Assembly (NCBI GenBank): GCA_944319945.1
Contig: CALUFN010000006.1
Coordinates: forward strand, 1 to 64,000
Direction of reading: 5' to 3'
DNA from: an uncultured Prevotella sp.
Lineage (GTDB): Bacteria > Bacteroidota > Bacteroidia > Bacteroidales > Bacteroidaceae
DNA length: 64,000 nt
The notes under the pieces were generated by a model. The model was not told the origin of the DNA. It ran no database searches and saw only the letters and a list, made by a program, of their open reading frames with translations. This document shows, in pieces, positions 43,324 to 50,985 of this stretch. The first letter of the stretch is position 1. The number at the start of each line of letters is the position of its first letter. The position numbers were made by a program, and so were the translations under genes.

Positions 43324-43920
43324 TTACCTTCTCTTTCGCCTCTTGTCGGGATGCTCCCTCATGTTGCCCACGTTGAACTTGAACGAGTCAAGGTCGAGCT
43401 GTATTTTTCCGTCGGTGAAGCGCGCCATGTCTGACGCTATCTTCTCGTCGTCGCTCGACCCGTGGCTCCACTGTATCAGGTTGCGTTTCATCTGGTTGGC
43501 CGTCAGCCGCGTCAGTTCGTCGCGTTCCGGTCCCGGTTCCATGGCCTTCAGCTTCTCGAACAGCTCGAACACCATGCTTCCGTAATGTTTTACCGGGTTG
43601 GTCTGCTTCGGATATTTCATCGGCTTCGGCTTCCTCATTATGTTCTTTGCCTCGTTGATGTCCACCGGATAGTCGATGTCCAGCTTGAATCTGCTCATTA
43701 TCGCGAGGTGGTCCCACAGCTTCTGCTGGTAGTCAATGTTGTCTTGTGTCTGCGGAAACATCCTTTCCATTATGCTTACAATGGTCTCGGCGCACCGCTG
43801 CCGTTCCTCCTTGTTCTCAATGGTTACGGCATAGTCTACCATTTTCTGCACTTCGCGCCCGTATTCGGGCAATATTAGTTGTTCCCGTTGTGTATTGTAG
43901 TCCAATCCTTCGATGTTCAT
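43324..43920 (-). CDS. DUF4290 family protein
   Basis: This 198-residue cytoplasmic protein belongs to a Bacteroidetes-restricted family of unknown function, almost always beside murA. The N-terminal half is helical and conserved (DYNTQREQLILPEYGREVQK, with QKLWDHLAIMSRFKLDIDYP further on). The C-terminus is basic (REHPDKRRKRR). The murA start follows 29 bases after its stop, so they are probably co-transcribed. The context suggests a cell-wall or division role, but no biochemical function is known to me. Confidence 0.88.
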   Translation of the reverse strand: MNIEGLDYNTQREQLILPEYGREVQKMVDYAVTIENKEERQRCAETIVSIMERMFPQTQDNIDYQQKLWDHLAIMSRFKLDIDYPVDINEAKNIMRKPKPMKYPKQTNPVKHYGSMVFELFEKLKAMEPGPERDELTRLTANQMKRNLIQWSHGSSDDEKIASDMARFTDGKIQLDLDSFKFNVGNMREHPDKRRKRR

Positions 43921-43927
43921 GTTTTTT

Positions 43928-44020
43928 AGAAGTTAAAGGAGTTATTGCTCGCTCCGTTCGCTAAAAAGTTAAAGCCGAATGTCTTGTTGCTCGTCTGCTT
44001 GTCCCTTGTCCGCTCTTCTG
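43928..44020. repeat. Mixed word array with 24-base motif copy (43968-43991)
   Basis: AGAAGTTAAAGGAGTT words are followed by the dispersed motif GTTAAAGCCGAATG plus TCTTGTTGCT (43968-43991), then CGTCTGCTTGTCCCTTGTCC words of the GACAAG family in complement. Confidence 0.65.
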
Positions 44021-44021
44021 C

Positions 44022-44711
44022 TTATAAAAGTTTCTTCGGTGTCTTAGCCACGAAGTCTTTCAGGTAGAACGGCACGAAGTAAGCCACGTCCTCAAACCGC
44101 TGCTCAGCCATTCGCTTCTCGGCCAGCGGAAACATGTATTCGGCCAGCGGCTCGACGCCCTTTATCAGCACGGCGTTGGGGTGGTTGATGGCTTCGATGC
44201 ATTTGCATGCGCCGTTGCCGAAGAAGCACACCTTGCCCTTGTCGAGATATTCCTTATACGTGTCGCCGTCTACCACGTCGGCCTGCACCGGCCTTACTTC
44301 TTTCAGGGCGCGGTCGTAGATGCCGGCGTACACCTCCATGCGGCGCGCGTCGAGCATGGGGCAGAGCAGCGTGCCTTCGTCAAGTTCGTGGTTGAGGAGC
44401 ACCGGCACGGCCAGTAGCTCGAGCGTGGGCACGGCTATCAGCTTAAGTCCGCGCCCGTAGCATATCCCTTTGGCCATCGACACGCCGATGCGCAGGCCAG
44501 TGTACGAGCCGGGGCCGCAGCTTACGGCCACCGCGTCGAGCGGTATGGCGCGGCTGTCGACGAACGAGATGGCCTCGTCTACGAACACGCCTAACGACAC
44601 GGCGTGGTTGGGACCGCCGTGGTCTTCCTTCTTAAACAGGCAAACGCCGTTTTGGCTTACGGCCACCGAGCATACGTTGGTACTTGTCTCAATATTTAAA
44701 ATGCAAGACAT
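44022..44711 (-). CDS. tsaB: tRNA threonylcarbamoyladenosine biosynthesis protein TsaB
   Basis: This is a non-catalytic ASKHA-fold partner of TsaD in making t6A37 on ANN-decoding tRNAs. The 229-residue protein opens with ILNIETSTNVCSVAV and carries VSCGPGSYTGLRIGVSMAKG near 63-82, the TsaB hallmark, and PMLDARRMEVYAG near 117. It is on the minus strand at the head of the DUF4290-murA series and is divergent from yicC. A -7 promoter element (minus-strand TATTTTTG) lies at 44741-44748. Confidence 0.95.
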   Translation of the reverse strand: MSCILNIETSTNVCSVAVSQNGVCLFKKEDHGGPNHAVSLGVFVDEAISFVDSRAIPLDAVAVSCGPGSYTGLRIGVSMAKGICYGRGLKLIAVPTLELLAVPVLLNHELDEGTLLCPMLDARRMEVYAGIYDRALKEVRPVQADVVDGDTYKEYLDKGKVCFFGNGACKCIEAINHPNAVLIKGVEPLAEYMFPLAEKRMAEQRFEDVAYFVPFYLKDFVAKTPKKLL

Positions 44712-44740
44712 AAAATGAAAATATCTTTTTAAATAACGTG

Positions 44741-44778
44741 CAAAAATACGTCTTTTTCCGAAGAAATATGTACTTTTG
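44741..44778. promoter_or_regulatory. Divergent promoter pair for tsaB and yicC
   Basis: Minus-strand TATTTTTG (44741-44748) points to tsaB and plus-strand TACTTTTG (44771-44778) points to yicC. The two -7 boxes are back to back, 22 bases apart, so RNA polymerase binding at one could exclude the other. Confidence 0.6.
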
Positions 44779-44803
44779 CATAAATTTAACTACATATATC
44801 GCT

Positions 44804-45679
44804 ATGATACAGTCAATGACGGGTTACGGAAAGTCTGTCGTAACTTTCAATGAAAAGAAAATACACGTAGAAATCAAATCGCTTAACAGTAAGGCCCTCG
44901 ACTTGTCTACGCGCATAGCCCCGCTCTACCGTGAGAAGGAGATGGAGATACGCCAGCTTGTGGCGAAGACTCTGCTCAGGGGTAAGGTTGACTTCTCCAT
45001 TTGGGTGGAGAAAGACGAGTCGGCAGACGCCGCTCCGATAAACAAGGCTCTTGTTGAAAACTACTACAAACAGATAAAAGGCATCTCGGCCAACGCCGGG
45101 ATACCCGAGCCGCAAGACTGGTTCGCAACGCTGCTGCGCCTGCCCGACGTGCTGGCGAAGACCGAGGTGGAAGAGCTTGCCGACGAGGAGTGGGCGGTAG
45201 CCCGGCGAGGCGTCGAAGAGGCGCTGGCCGCCCTCGTGGAGTTCCGCCGCCAGGAAGGTGCCGCCCTCTACCGTAAGTTCACCGAGAAGGTTGACAACAT
45301 AGCGGCCCTGCTCGCCTCGATAGAGCCTTACGAGAAGTCGCGCGTAGAGAAGATACGCCAGCGCATAATCGAAGGGCTCAAGAGCATACCCGAGATAGAG
45401 TATGACAAAAACCGCCTCGAGCAGGAGCTTATCTACTACATAGAGAAGCTCGACATAAGCGAGGAGAAGCAGCGCTTGGCCAACCACCTTAAATATTTCT
45501 GCGAGACAATGGCCGACGGCATAGGCCAGGGCAAGAAGCTCGGCTTCATAGCCCAGGAGATGGGGCGAGAGATCAACACCACGGGCAGCAAGAGCAACAA
45601 TGCCGAGATGCAAAACATCGTGGTGAAGATGAAGGACGAGCTGGAACAGATTAAGGAACAAGTACTCAATGTCTTATAG
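44804..45679 (+). CDS. YicC/YloC family endoribonuclease
   Basis: This 291-residue protein starts at ATG 44804 with the family signature MIQSMTGYGKS; longer in-frame starts are not conserved. The N-terminal domain (VEIKSLNSKALDLSTRIAP) and the C-terminal segment (EMGREINTTGSKSNNAEMQ, near 255-275) are typical. YicC and its relatives have been characterised as endoribonucleases in RNA turnover. It lies upstream of gmk, the usual conserved pairing in many bacteria, here separated by a palindromic word array. Confidence 0.93.
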   Translation: MIQSMTGYGKSVVTFNEKKIHVEIKSLNSKALDLSTRIAPLYREKEMEIRQLVAKTLLRGKVDFSIWVEKDESADAAPINKALVENYYKQIKGISANAGIPEPQDWFATLLRLPDVLAKTEVEELADEEWAVARRGVEEALAALVEFRRQEGAALYRKFTEKVDNIAALLASIEPYEKSRVEKIRQRIIEGLKSIPEIEYDKNRLEQELIYYIEKLDISEEKQRLANHLKYFCETMADGIGQGKKLGFIAQEMGREINTTGSKSNNAEMQNIVVKMKDELEQIKEQVLNVL

Positions 45680-45815
45680 CAGACAAGTGACAAGGAGATT
45701 TGCCTTGTAGGTTTACCTTCAACAGACGAATGGACGGTGGGCAGACAAGTAATAACGACAAGCAAACAAGGCAAATCTCCTTGTCTGCTTGTCACTTGTC
45801 CGCTCGTCTGCTTTT
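45680..45815. repeat. GACAAG word array with perfect 19-bp inverted arms
   Basis: GACAAGGAGATTTGCCTTG (45689-45707) is the exact complement of 45767-45785. Further GACAAGTGACAA and TTGTCACTTGTC words extend the outer arms. The loop is 59 bases. The array separates yicC from gmk. Confidence 0.85.
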
Positions 45816-45827
45816 ATATAGAAAATT

Positions 45828-46397
45828 ATGCAAGGAAAAGTAATCATATTTTCGGCTCCGAGCGGTAGCGGAAAGAGCACGATAATAGGCCGCCTGATGG
45901 CGCACAAGGAGCTGAACATGGCGTTCAGCATATCATGTACGAGCCGGCAGCCGCGCGGGGCGGAGCGCGACGGCGTTGAGTATTTCTTCGTCACGCCCGA
46001 CGAGTTCCGCCGGAGGATAGCCGGAGGGGAGTTCCTCGAGTATGAGGAGGTTTACAAGGATCGTTATTACGGCACGCTGAAAAGCCAGGTTGAGAGCCAG
46101 CTGGAGCGCGGCGAGAACGTAGTGCTCGACGTCGACGTAAAGGGCGGATGCAACATCAAGGAGTTTTACGGCTCGCGCGCCCTCAGCCTGTTCATCCAGC
46201 CTCCGTCGATAGAGGAGCTTCGCCGACGGCTCGAAGGGCGCGCCACCGACGCCCCCGAGGTGATAAACGACCGCCTGGCGCGCGCCGAGTTTGAGCTGAC
46301 TTTCGCCCCTCGCTTCGACAGGGTGATAGTAAACGACGATCTCGACCGCGCCGTAGGCGAAGCCCTCGCGGCCGTAAGTGATTTCATAAACACTTAG
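45828..46397 (+). CDS. gmk: Guanylate kinase
   Basis: This enzyme phosphorylates GMP to GDP with ATP. The 189-residue protein is standard: P-loop FSAPSGSGKST near 8-18, the GMP-binding segment SCTSRQPRGAERDGVEYFF near 37-55, EYEEVYKDRYYGT and the lid region near 140. It is downstream of yicC across the palindromic array. The 354-base gap after it contains the second copy of the long dispersed repeat. Confidence 0.97.
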   Translation: MQGKVIIFSAPSGSGKSTIIGRLMAHKELNMAFSISCTSRQPRGAERDGVEYFFVTPDEFRRRIAGGEFLEYEEVYKDRYYGTLKSQVESQLERGENVVLDVDVKGGCNIKEFYGSRALSLFIQPPSIEELRRRLEGRATDAPEVINDRLARAEFELTFAPRFDRVIVNDDLDRAVGEALAAVSDFINT

Positions 46398-46413
46398 GCT
46401 TCTAAGAAGCTGC

Positions 46414-46681
46414 GTAAAGCCGCGGCGTATGCCTTGTGGCTCACGTCGTCTTATCTTTAACCCCGTTGTTTGGCGGTACGGCGAAGATTACGGTTTCAAA
46501 TGGTGTCATTCCGGCCTTCAAGACATGGCTTTTTGCCTTTTGAAAGACAACCTTTCACGTCATGGAAGGACGCCTTTTGCAAACGTGTCGTTAGCGAGTG
46601 AAAACCGTAAGTAGAAGCCGCCTAAATGCAACAAGCCGAAAGTTGCCGTCATAAAGAGACGTCAATAATTCCGCCAACGGG
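46414..46681. repeat. 24-base motif copy (46414-46441) plus long dispersed repeat, copy 2
   Basis: GTAAAGCCGCGGCGTATG followed by CCTTGTGGCT is the dispersed motif with a four-base insertion. From 46478 to about 46681 the sequence aligns with 32831-33036. Paired segments near 46647-46663 replace the copy-1 hairpin. No gene is evident in the gmk-nadD gap. Confidence 0.75.
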
Positions 46682-46751
46682 TAAATAAAGATAACGTGCA
46701 GGGCATACGCGTCAAACCGTTAACGTCGTAACAACTAAAAAACAACCACGC

Positions 46752-47330
46752 ATGATGCTTACTACAGGTATCTTCGGCGGCTCGTTCAATCCCGTGCACA
46801 ACGGCCACATAGAGCTGGCGCGGCGGCTGCTCGCCCTCGCCGGGCTCGACGATGTTTGGTTCGTAGTGTCACCGCAGAACCCTTTCAAGCGCAACGACTG
46901 CCTGCTCGACGACCGCCTGCGCCTCGAAATGGTGCGCCTCGCCCTCAAGGACGAGCCGCGCATGGCGGCCAGCGACTACGAGTTCTGCATGCCCCGGCCG
47001 TCGTACATGTGGCATACGCTTCGGGCGTTGGCCGCTGATTATCCCGACCGCAAGTTCGTTCTGCTGATAGGCGCCGACAACTGGGCGCGCTTCGGCGAAT
47101 GGTACGCCGCCGATAAGATTCTCGCCGCTCATCGCGTAGTGGTGTATCCGCGCGAGGGCGTGCCGCTCGATCCGGCCGCGCTTCCTGCTGGCGTAACCCT
47201 CGCCGACACCGGCCTGATACCCGGCAGCAGCACGGAGGTGCGCCGCCGCATAGCCGCAGGTGAGCCTATTGACGGACTCGTGCCGCCCGTCGTGGCTTCG
47301 TTCATATTTAATAATAAGTTGTATAGATGA
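46752..47330 (+). CDS. nadD: Nicotinate-nucleotide adenylyltransferase
   Basis: This enzyme adenylates nicotinate mononucleotide in NAD synthesis. The 192-residue nucleotidyltransferase has the GGSFNPVHNGH motif near 8-18, WFVVSPQNPFK near 36, LIGADNWARF near 98 and the C-terminal PGSSTEVRRRI motif near 155. The first of two adjacent ATG codons is used here; the second differs by one residue. A strong hairpin terminator follows. Linkage of gmk and nadD is frequent in Bacteroidales. Confidence 0.96.
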   Translation: MMLTTGIFGGSFNPVHNGHIELARRLLALAGLDDVWFVVSPQNPFKRNDCLLDDRLRLEMVRLALKDEPRMAASDYEFCMPRPSYMWHTLRALAADYPDRKFVLLIGADNWARFGEWYAADKILAAHRVVVYPREGVPLDPAALPAGVTLADTGLIPGSSTEVRRRIAAGEPIDGLVPPVVASFIFNNKLYR

Positions 47331-47351
47331 CTTATATCCGCGAATAAAAAG

Positions 47352-47412
47352 ATGTGCCAAGTTACTTCCCGACGGCATCGGCCGGCCTGTAACTTGGCAC
47401 ATTCGTTATTTT
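47352..47412. terminator. 14-bp hairpin terminator after nadD
   Basis: ATGTGCCAAGTTAC (47352-47365) pairs with GTAACTTGGCACAT (47399-47412), followed by TCGTTATTTTT. It lies between convergent genes. Confidence 0.85.
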
Positions 47413-47456
47413 TAGTTTCTACTTATTCCGCTCTTACGGATAAGCGGTAATGTCTG

Positions 47457-48761
47457 TCAGTTGCCGCTAAGCCTCAGTTTGCCGTTGGCGGCTTTCTTCA
47501 GGCTCTTGATGAGCGCAGCGGGAGCCGTGCCGTTGGTTGCCTGCTTAATGATGCGTGCCGGCACCTTGCCGGCCTTCTTGTTAGCGGCGGCGGTGGTTGC
47601 CGGAGTCTTCAGCTCCTTGCGTGCCAGCGGTCCCCATTCGTCGTTGATGTTCTTACCCATCGAGAAGGCTATGTATTCAGTGTCGGGGTCGGCCGTCCAG
47701 TAAGCCACGTCCACGCCGAACTGGTCGTCGTAAGTGTACTCATTCTTGATGAAGTCTATCATCTTCTCTTCGCTCCATTCCTTGTCGAACGCCTCTTTGT
47801 CGATTATCAGGTCGCGGTGCATCGAGGTCTGGTCGTTCGGCGTATAGGTTACTATCTGGTAGTAGCCGTTGGTAGCGTCGCCTCCGAAGTCGCCTACCTC
47901 GATCGTCATTTCAGAGACGCCCTCGCCGCCGAGCTTCTTTGTCGTAACGGGAATGATGAGCATGTCGGCGAAAGTGCCGTTAGCGTCCCATGCCTGCACG
48001 TATATTTCATAGTCGGTGCCGGGGTCGTTGTTGTTCCATGTGAACGTGTCGGCTCCTGTGGCATTGAATCCGAACGCCTTAACCATCTCGCCGAGAGAGG
48101 TGAATCCGAACATAGCGCCCATCATGGCAAACTGATCCTCGGCCGTGCCTGCCTGGTAGAGGCATGCCGCGTAGCCGGCCACGCCGTCGGCGGGATCGAA
48201 CGATATGGTGATGATGTCGTCGGTCACTTCGTCTATCGTGTAAGCGATGCTGCAGTCGCCAACGAGCTCTTTATTAGGTGCGGTGAAGTCATAGCGTTCT
48301 GCTCCGCAGGCTATTCCGTACTTGTCGTAGCCCACGGTGACGATGCTGTACTCCACGCCGGGAGTAAACTCGTAGCCCGTCATGTCGGCAGCGGTGAAGT
48401 CCTGCCAGTAATATTCCGAGCCGCTTGCGTCGAGATAGTTGGCTATGCCGTCCTCGCCGCCCAGCATGTCGGCTCTGTTCTTCGGCAGGCAGTCTATGCG
48501 GAAGGCCTGGCAGCCCTCGGTGCGGGTCACGGCTATCTTCACCGTGTCGCCCGTGTCGCCGGTGTTGAAGCCGAGGTATTCTATCTCGGCCGCGATGCGT
48601 CCTTCAATCTGCGCGAACCACATACTGTCAATCCTTTCGGCCAGGAAGCCCTTCGTGGTGCCGGTCTTGTCGGTTATGAGTACTCGGTTGGGGTTGGTCT
48701 GTGCCATCATCGCCGTAGTGCCGACGAGGGCCATTATGAGTGTTATGAACAGTTTTTTCAT
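47457..48761 (-). CDS. Exported protein with Ig/fibronectin-like region, function unknown
   Basis: This 434-residue protein has a signal peptide cut after MMAQ (about 21). A strand-rich body of one or two Ig/FnIII-like domains covers about 60-275 (EIEYLGFNTGDTGDTVKIAV, with DCSIAYTIDEVTDDIITISF further on). The C-terminal tail is Ala/Lys-rich and basic (TPATTAAANKKAGKVPARII). A conserved N-terminal patch (RVLITDKTGTTKGFLAERID) recurs from memory in Prevotella surface proteins. I do not recognise a catalytic motif. Its start overlaps the stop of the upstream sorting-domain gene by four bases, so the two are translationally coupled. Confidence 0.7.
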   Translation of the reverse strand: MKKLFITLIMALVGTTAMMAQTNPNRVLITDKTGTTKGFLAERIDSMWFAQIEGRIAAEIEYLGFNTGDTGDTVKIAVTRTEGCQAFRIDCLPKNRADMLGGEDGIANYLDASGSEYYWQDFTAADMTGYEFTPGVEYSIVTVGYDKYGIACGAERYDFTAPNKELVGDCSIAYTIDEVTDDIITISFDPADGVAGYAACLYQAGTAEDQFAMMGAMFGFTSLGEMVKAFGFNATGADTFTWNNNDPGTDYEIYVQAWDANGTFADMLIIPVTTKKLGGEGVSEMTIEVGDFGGDATNGYYQIVTYTPNDQTSMHRDLIIDKEAFDKEWSEEKMIDFIKNEYTYDDQFGVDVAYWTADPDTEYIAFSMGKNINDEWGPLARKELKTPATTAAANKKAGKVPARIIKQATNGTAPAALIKSLKKAANGKLRLSGN

Positions 48762-49234
48762 TGTTTTGTGAATTTAATGGTATTGTTGTCTACGTTGAAT
48801 ATATATACGCCGCCGGCAAGGCCGTCGGTGGGAATGGGCGTACCGTCCCACTTGTCGATGCTCATCACCGCAGTTCCGCTTATGCTGTAGACGGCGGCGC
48901 GGGCCGTCGTGCCGGCCTTCCATCCGTCTACGCCGAGGCGGCCGTTGCGGTAATAGGCTTTCAGGCCGTTGTCGTCGGCCGTTACTGAGCCGATGCCGGT
49001 GGGTATGTCCGAGAACCTCATGTTTCTCACTTCGCCGTAAGCGTAAGGCACGGTGATGCCGTCGGCAGTGTAGACGGTAAGGCCGCTCTCGCTGAACGTT
49101 ATCTTACCTATATCGGTAAGAGTGAACGTCTCGGGCGAGGCGCTTGTCGTAAGGTTGACGATGAGCTGGGTGTCGTCAGCCGTAGCAGACATGGCCAATG
49201 CCGTAAGACACATTGTAATAAATGTTTTTTTCAT
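48758..49234 (-). CDS. Small exported protein with T9SS-type C-terminal sorting-like domain
   Basis: This 158-residue protein has a signal peptide cut after ATAD (about 20). The middle contains GKITFSESGLTVYTADG. The C-terminal 70 residues (VDGWKAGTTARAAVYSISGT, AGGVYIFNVDNNTIKFTKQ) resemble the type A sorting domain used by the type IX secretion system, with its YSISG and GVYIF strands and final basic residues. It is thus either a minimal T9SS cargo or a stand-alone domain. It heads a two-gene operon with the 434-residue exported protein. A -7 promoter element lies about 96 bases upstream. Confidence 0.7.
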   Translation of the reverse strand: MKKTFITMCLTALAMSATADDTQLIVNLTTSASPETFTLTDIGKITFSESGLTVYTADGITVPYAYGEVRNMRFSDIPTGIGSVTADDNGLKAYYRNGRLGVDGWKAGTTARAAVYSISGTAVMSIDKWDGTPIPTDGLAGGVYIFNVDNNTIKFTKQ

Positions 49235-49329
49235 CTGCTTCTTACTTGGTTAATTAGACTTTTAGGATACATCGTTTGGTTGCGCGGTCCAAACGTGCTT
49301 TTCATAGAACATGTTCTTTATGCTATTTG

Positions 49330-49337
49330 CAAATATA
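49330..49337 (-). promoter_or_regulatory. -7 element (TATATTTG, minus strand) of the two-gene exported-protein operon
   Basis: TATATTTG on the minus strand, embedded in ATCACTATATTTGCAAA, the same 17-base context as at 22344. The leader would be about 90 bases. Confidence 0.5.
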
Positions 49338-49451
49338 GTGATTTTTTTGTGAATAGTTGTAAAACGGCTGTATTTTCTTTCAGCGATTATGTAAAAAGTC
49401 TTATCCCTTTATATAATAAGGTAGACAGGGCCGTCGGCATTCGCCCGGCCG

Positions 49452-50366
49452 TCAGCGGTTGATGTTGCGCGGGTGGTGCTCCAGTATCTCGCGGCGCAGC
49501 TCGCGAGTGTCTATGTGGGTGTAAATCTCGGTCGTGCCGATGCTTTCGTGCCCGAGCATGGCTTGTATGGCGCGCAGGTCGGCACCGCCCTCGAGCAGTG
49601 CCGTGGCGAAGCTGTGGCGCAGGGTGTGCGGACTTATGGCCTTGGCTATGCCGGCCTCGGTGCCGAGCTGCTTTATCATTATCAGTATCATTGTGCGCGT
49701 AAGGTGTGCGCCGCGGCGGTTGAGGAACACGTAGTCTTCCTCGCCGGGCTTTATTTTCATAAGATTGCGGTCGGTGAACCATAGCTTGAGTTGCCTTACG
49801 GCACTCTCTGATATGGGCACGAGCCGCTCCTTGCGCCCCTTGCCCACGATGCGGACGAAGTGCTCGTCAAGGTAAAGGTCTGACAGGCGCAGCGTCACAA
49901 GCTCGCTGACGCGCAGGCCGCAGCTGAAGAGCACCTCGACGATGGCCTTGTTGCGCTGGCCTTCCCACTTGGTAAGGTCTACGGCCTGTTCGAGGCGGTC
50001 AACCTCTTCGGTGGTCAGCACTTCGGGCAGATGGTCGCCCAGCTGGGGCGACTCGAGCAGTTCCGAGGGGTCGTCGGCTATGTAGCCGTCGGTCTGCAGG
50101 TAGCGGTAGAAGGCTCTCACGCCGCTGAGTATGCGGCACTGCGAGCGCGGCCCTATGCCTATGTCGTAGAGCGAGGCGGCGAAGGCTTGCAGGTCGGCGA
50201 GCTTGGCCGCCAGTGGGTCGATGCCCTCGGCGGCGAAATACCTTAATAGTTTCTCTATGTCGCGGGTGTAGGCTTCGAGCGTGTTGGGCGTGAAGTTGCG
50301 CTCGAGTTTCATGTAGCGGCGGTAGGCGTCGATGATATTCGACGGCTTTTTGTTTATGTATTCCAT
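49452..50366 (-). CDS. xerD: Tyrosine recombinase XerD
   Basis: With XerC, this recombinase resolves chromosome dimers at dif. The 304-residue protein has an N-terminal SAM-like core-binding domain (about 8-100) and a catalytic domain with all expected residues: Arg152 (CGLRVSEL), Lys176 (GKGRKERLVP), His247 and Arg250 (HTLRHSFAT), His273 (LGHES) and nucleophile Tyr282 (EIYTHID). It has the length and motif text of the housekeeping enzyme rather than a phage or integron integrase, and no att repeats flank it. It is divergent from aroQ, with interleaved promoters. Confidence 0.93.
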   Translation of the reverse strand: MEYINKKPSNIIDAYRRYMKLERNFTPNTLEAYTRDIEKLLRYFAAEGIDPLAAKLADLQAFAASLYDIGIGPRSQCRILSGVRAFYRYLQTDGYIADDPSELLESPQLGDHLPEVLTTEEVDRLEQAVDLTKWEGQRNKAIVEVLFSCGLRVSELVTLRLSDLYLDEHFVRIVGKGRKERLVPISESAVRQLKLWFTDRNLMKIKPGEEDYVFLNRRGAHLTRTMILIMIKQLGTEAGIAKAISPHTLRHSFATALLEGGADLRAIQAMLGHESIGTTEIYTHIDTRELRREILEHHPRNINR

Positions 50367-50375
50367 TTATTTTCG

Positions 50376-50425
50376 TACTTTTGCAGCGTTGCGCGGCCTT
50401 TTGCTTTCGCGCAAGTGCAAAGTTA
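50376..50425. promoter_or_regulatory. Interleaved, facing promoters of aroQ and xerD
   Basis: Plus-strand TACTTTTG (50376-50383) serves aroQ, and minus-strand TAACTTTG (50418-50425) serves xerD. Each -7 box points into the other, so predicted starts (near 50390 and 50411) cross and the first 20 or so bases overlap antisense. Confidence 0.55.
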
Positions 50426-50442
50426 AACAAATTTATCCGATT

Positions 50443-50868
50443 ATGAAAATATTGGTGTTAAACGGCCCTAACCTCAATCTCTTGGGCGTAAGGGAACCGG
50501 GAATCTACGGCAGCAGCTCGTTCGACGACTACCTGCCGAAGCTGCGCGCGGCCTTCCCCAGCGTGGAGATAGACTATTTCCAGAGCAACGTTGAGGGCGC
50601 GATGATCGACAAGATGCAGGAGGTGGGCTTCACGTATGACGGCATTGTGCTCAACGCCGGTGCCTACACGCACACGAGTATAGCCCTGCAAGACTGCATA
50701 CGCTCGCTGAGGTGTCCCGTAATAGAGGTGCATATCTCCAACGTGCACAAGCGCGAGGAGTTTCGCCACAAGTCTATGATCTCATGCGTATGCCTCGGCG
50801 TAATCTGCGGTTTCGGCCTCGATTCTTACCGATTGGCGGTCAGCGCTTTATTAATGCATAATGCATAA
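50443..50868 (+). CDS. aroQ: 3-dehydroquinate dehydratase, type II
   Basis: This is the third step of the shikimate pathway, converting 3-dehydroquinate to 3-dehydroshikimate. The start at 50443 (MKILVLNGPNLNLLG) is the family N-terminus. The 141-residue flavodoxin-like protein shows the catalytic Tyr-containing loop (REPGIYGSSSF), the NAGAYTHTSIALQD motif near 70-85, VIEVHISNVHKREEFRHKS and a C-terminal GFGLDSY segment. It is probably a dodecamer in the cytoplasm. Its stop is followed at once by a TGCATAAT word array. Confidence 0.95.
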   Translation: MKILVLNGPNLNLLGVREPGIYGSSSFDDYLPKLRAAFPSVEIDYFQSNVEGAMIDKMQEVGFTYDGIVLNAGAYTHTSIALQDCIRSLRCPVIEVHISNVHKREEFRHKSMISCVCLGVICGFGLDSYRLAVSALLMHNA

Positions 50869-50985
50869 TGCACAATGCATAATCGGGTTGCTCCATGACG
50901 TTGGTTTTGCATTGTTTGGTTATGATTGTTTATACGGCGTATGCCATAATTATGCATTATGAATTATGAATCATGAATTAGAAAA
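50853..50985. repeat. Inverted TGCATAATGCATAAT / ATTATGAATTATGAAT word array
   Basis: The array begins at the aroQ stop (TTAATGCATAATGCATAATG) and, after a unique centre (about 50885-50945), resumes in inverted sense (ATAATTATGCATTATGAATT). It runs into the methyltransferase start codon: the first codons of that gene (ATGAATCATGAATTAGAA) are array words. Confidence 0.75.

Noticed and set aside
49452..50366. Tyrosine recombinase as a sign of an integrated mobile element.
   Set aside because: Length, motifs and housekeeping neighbours fit XerD. No attachment repeats, phage genes or relaxase are nearby.
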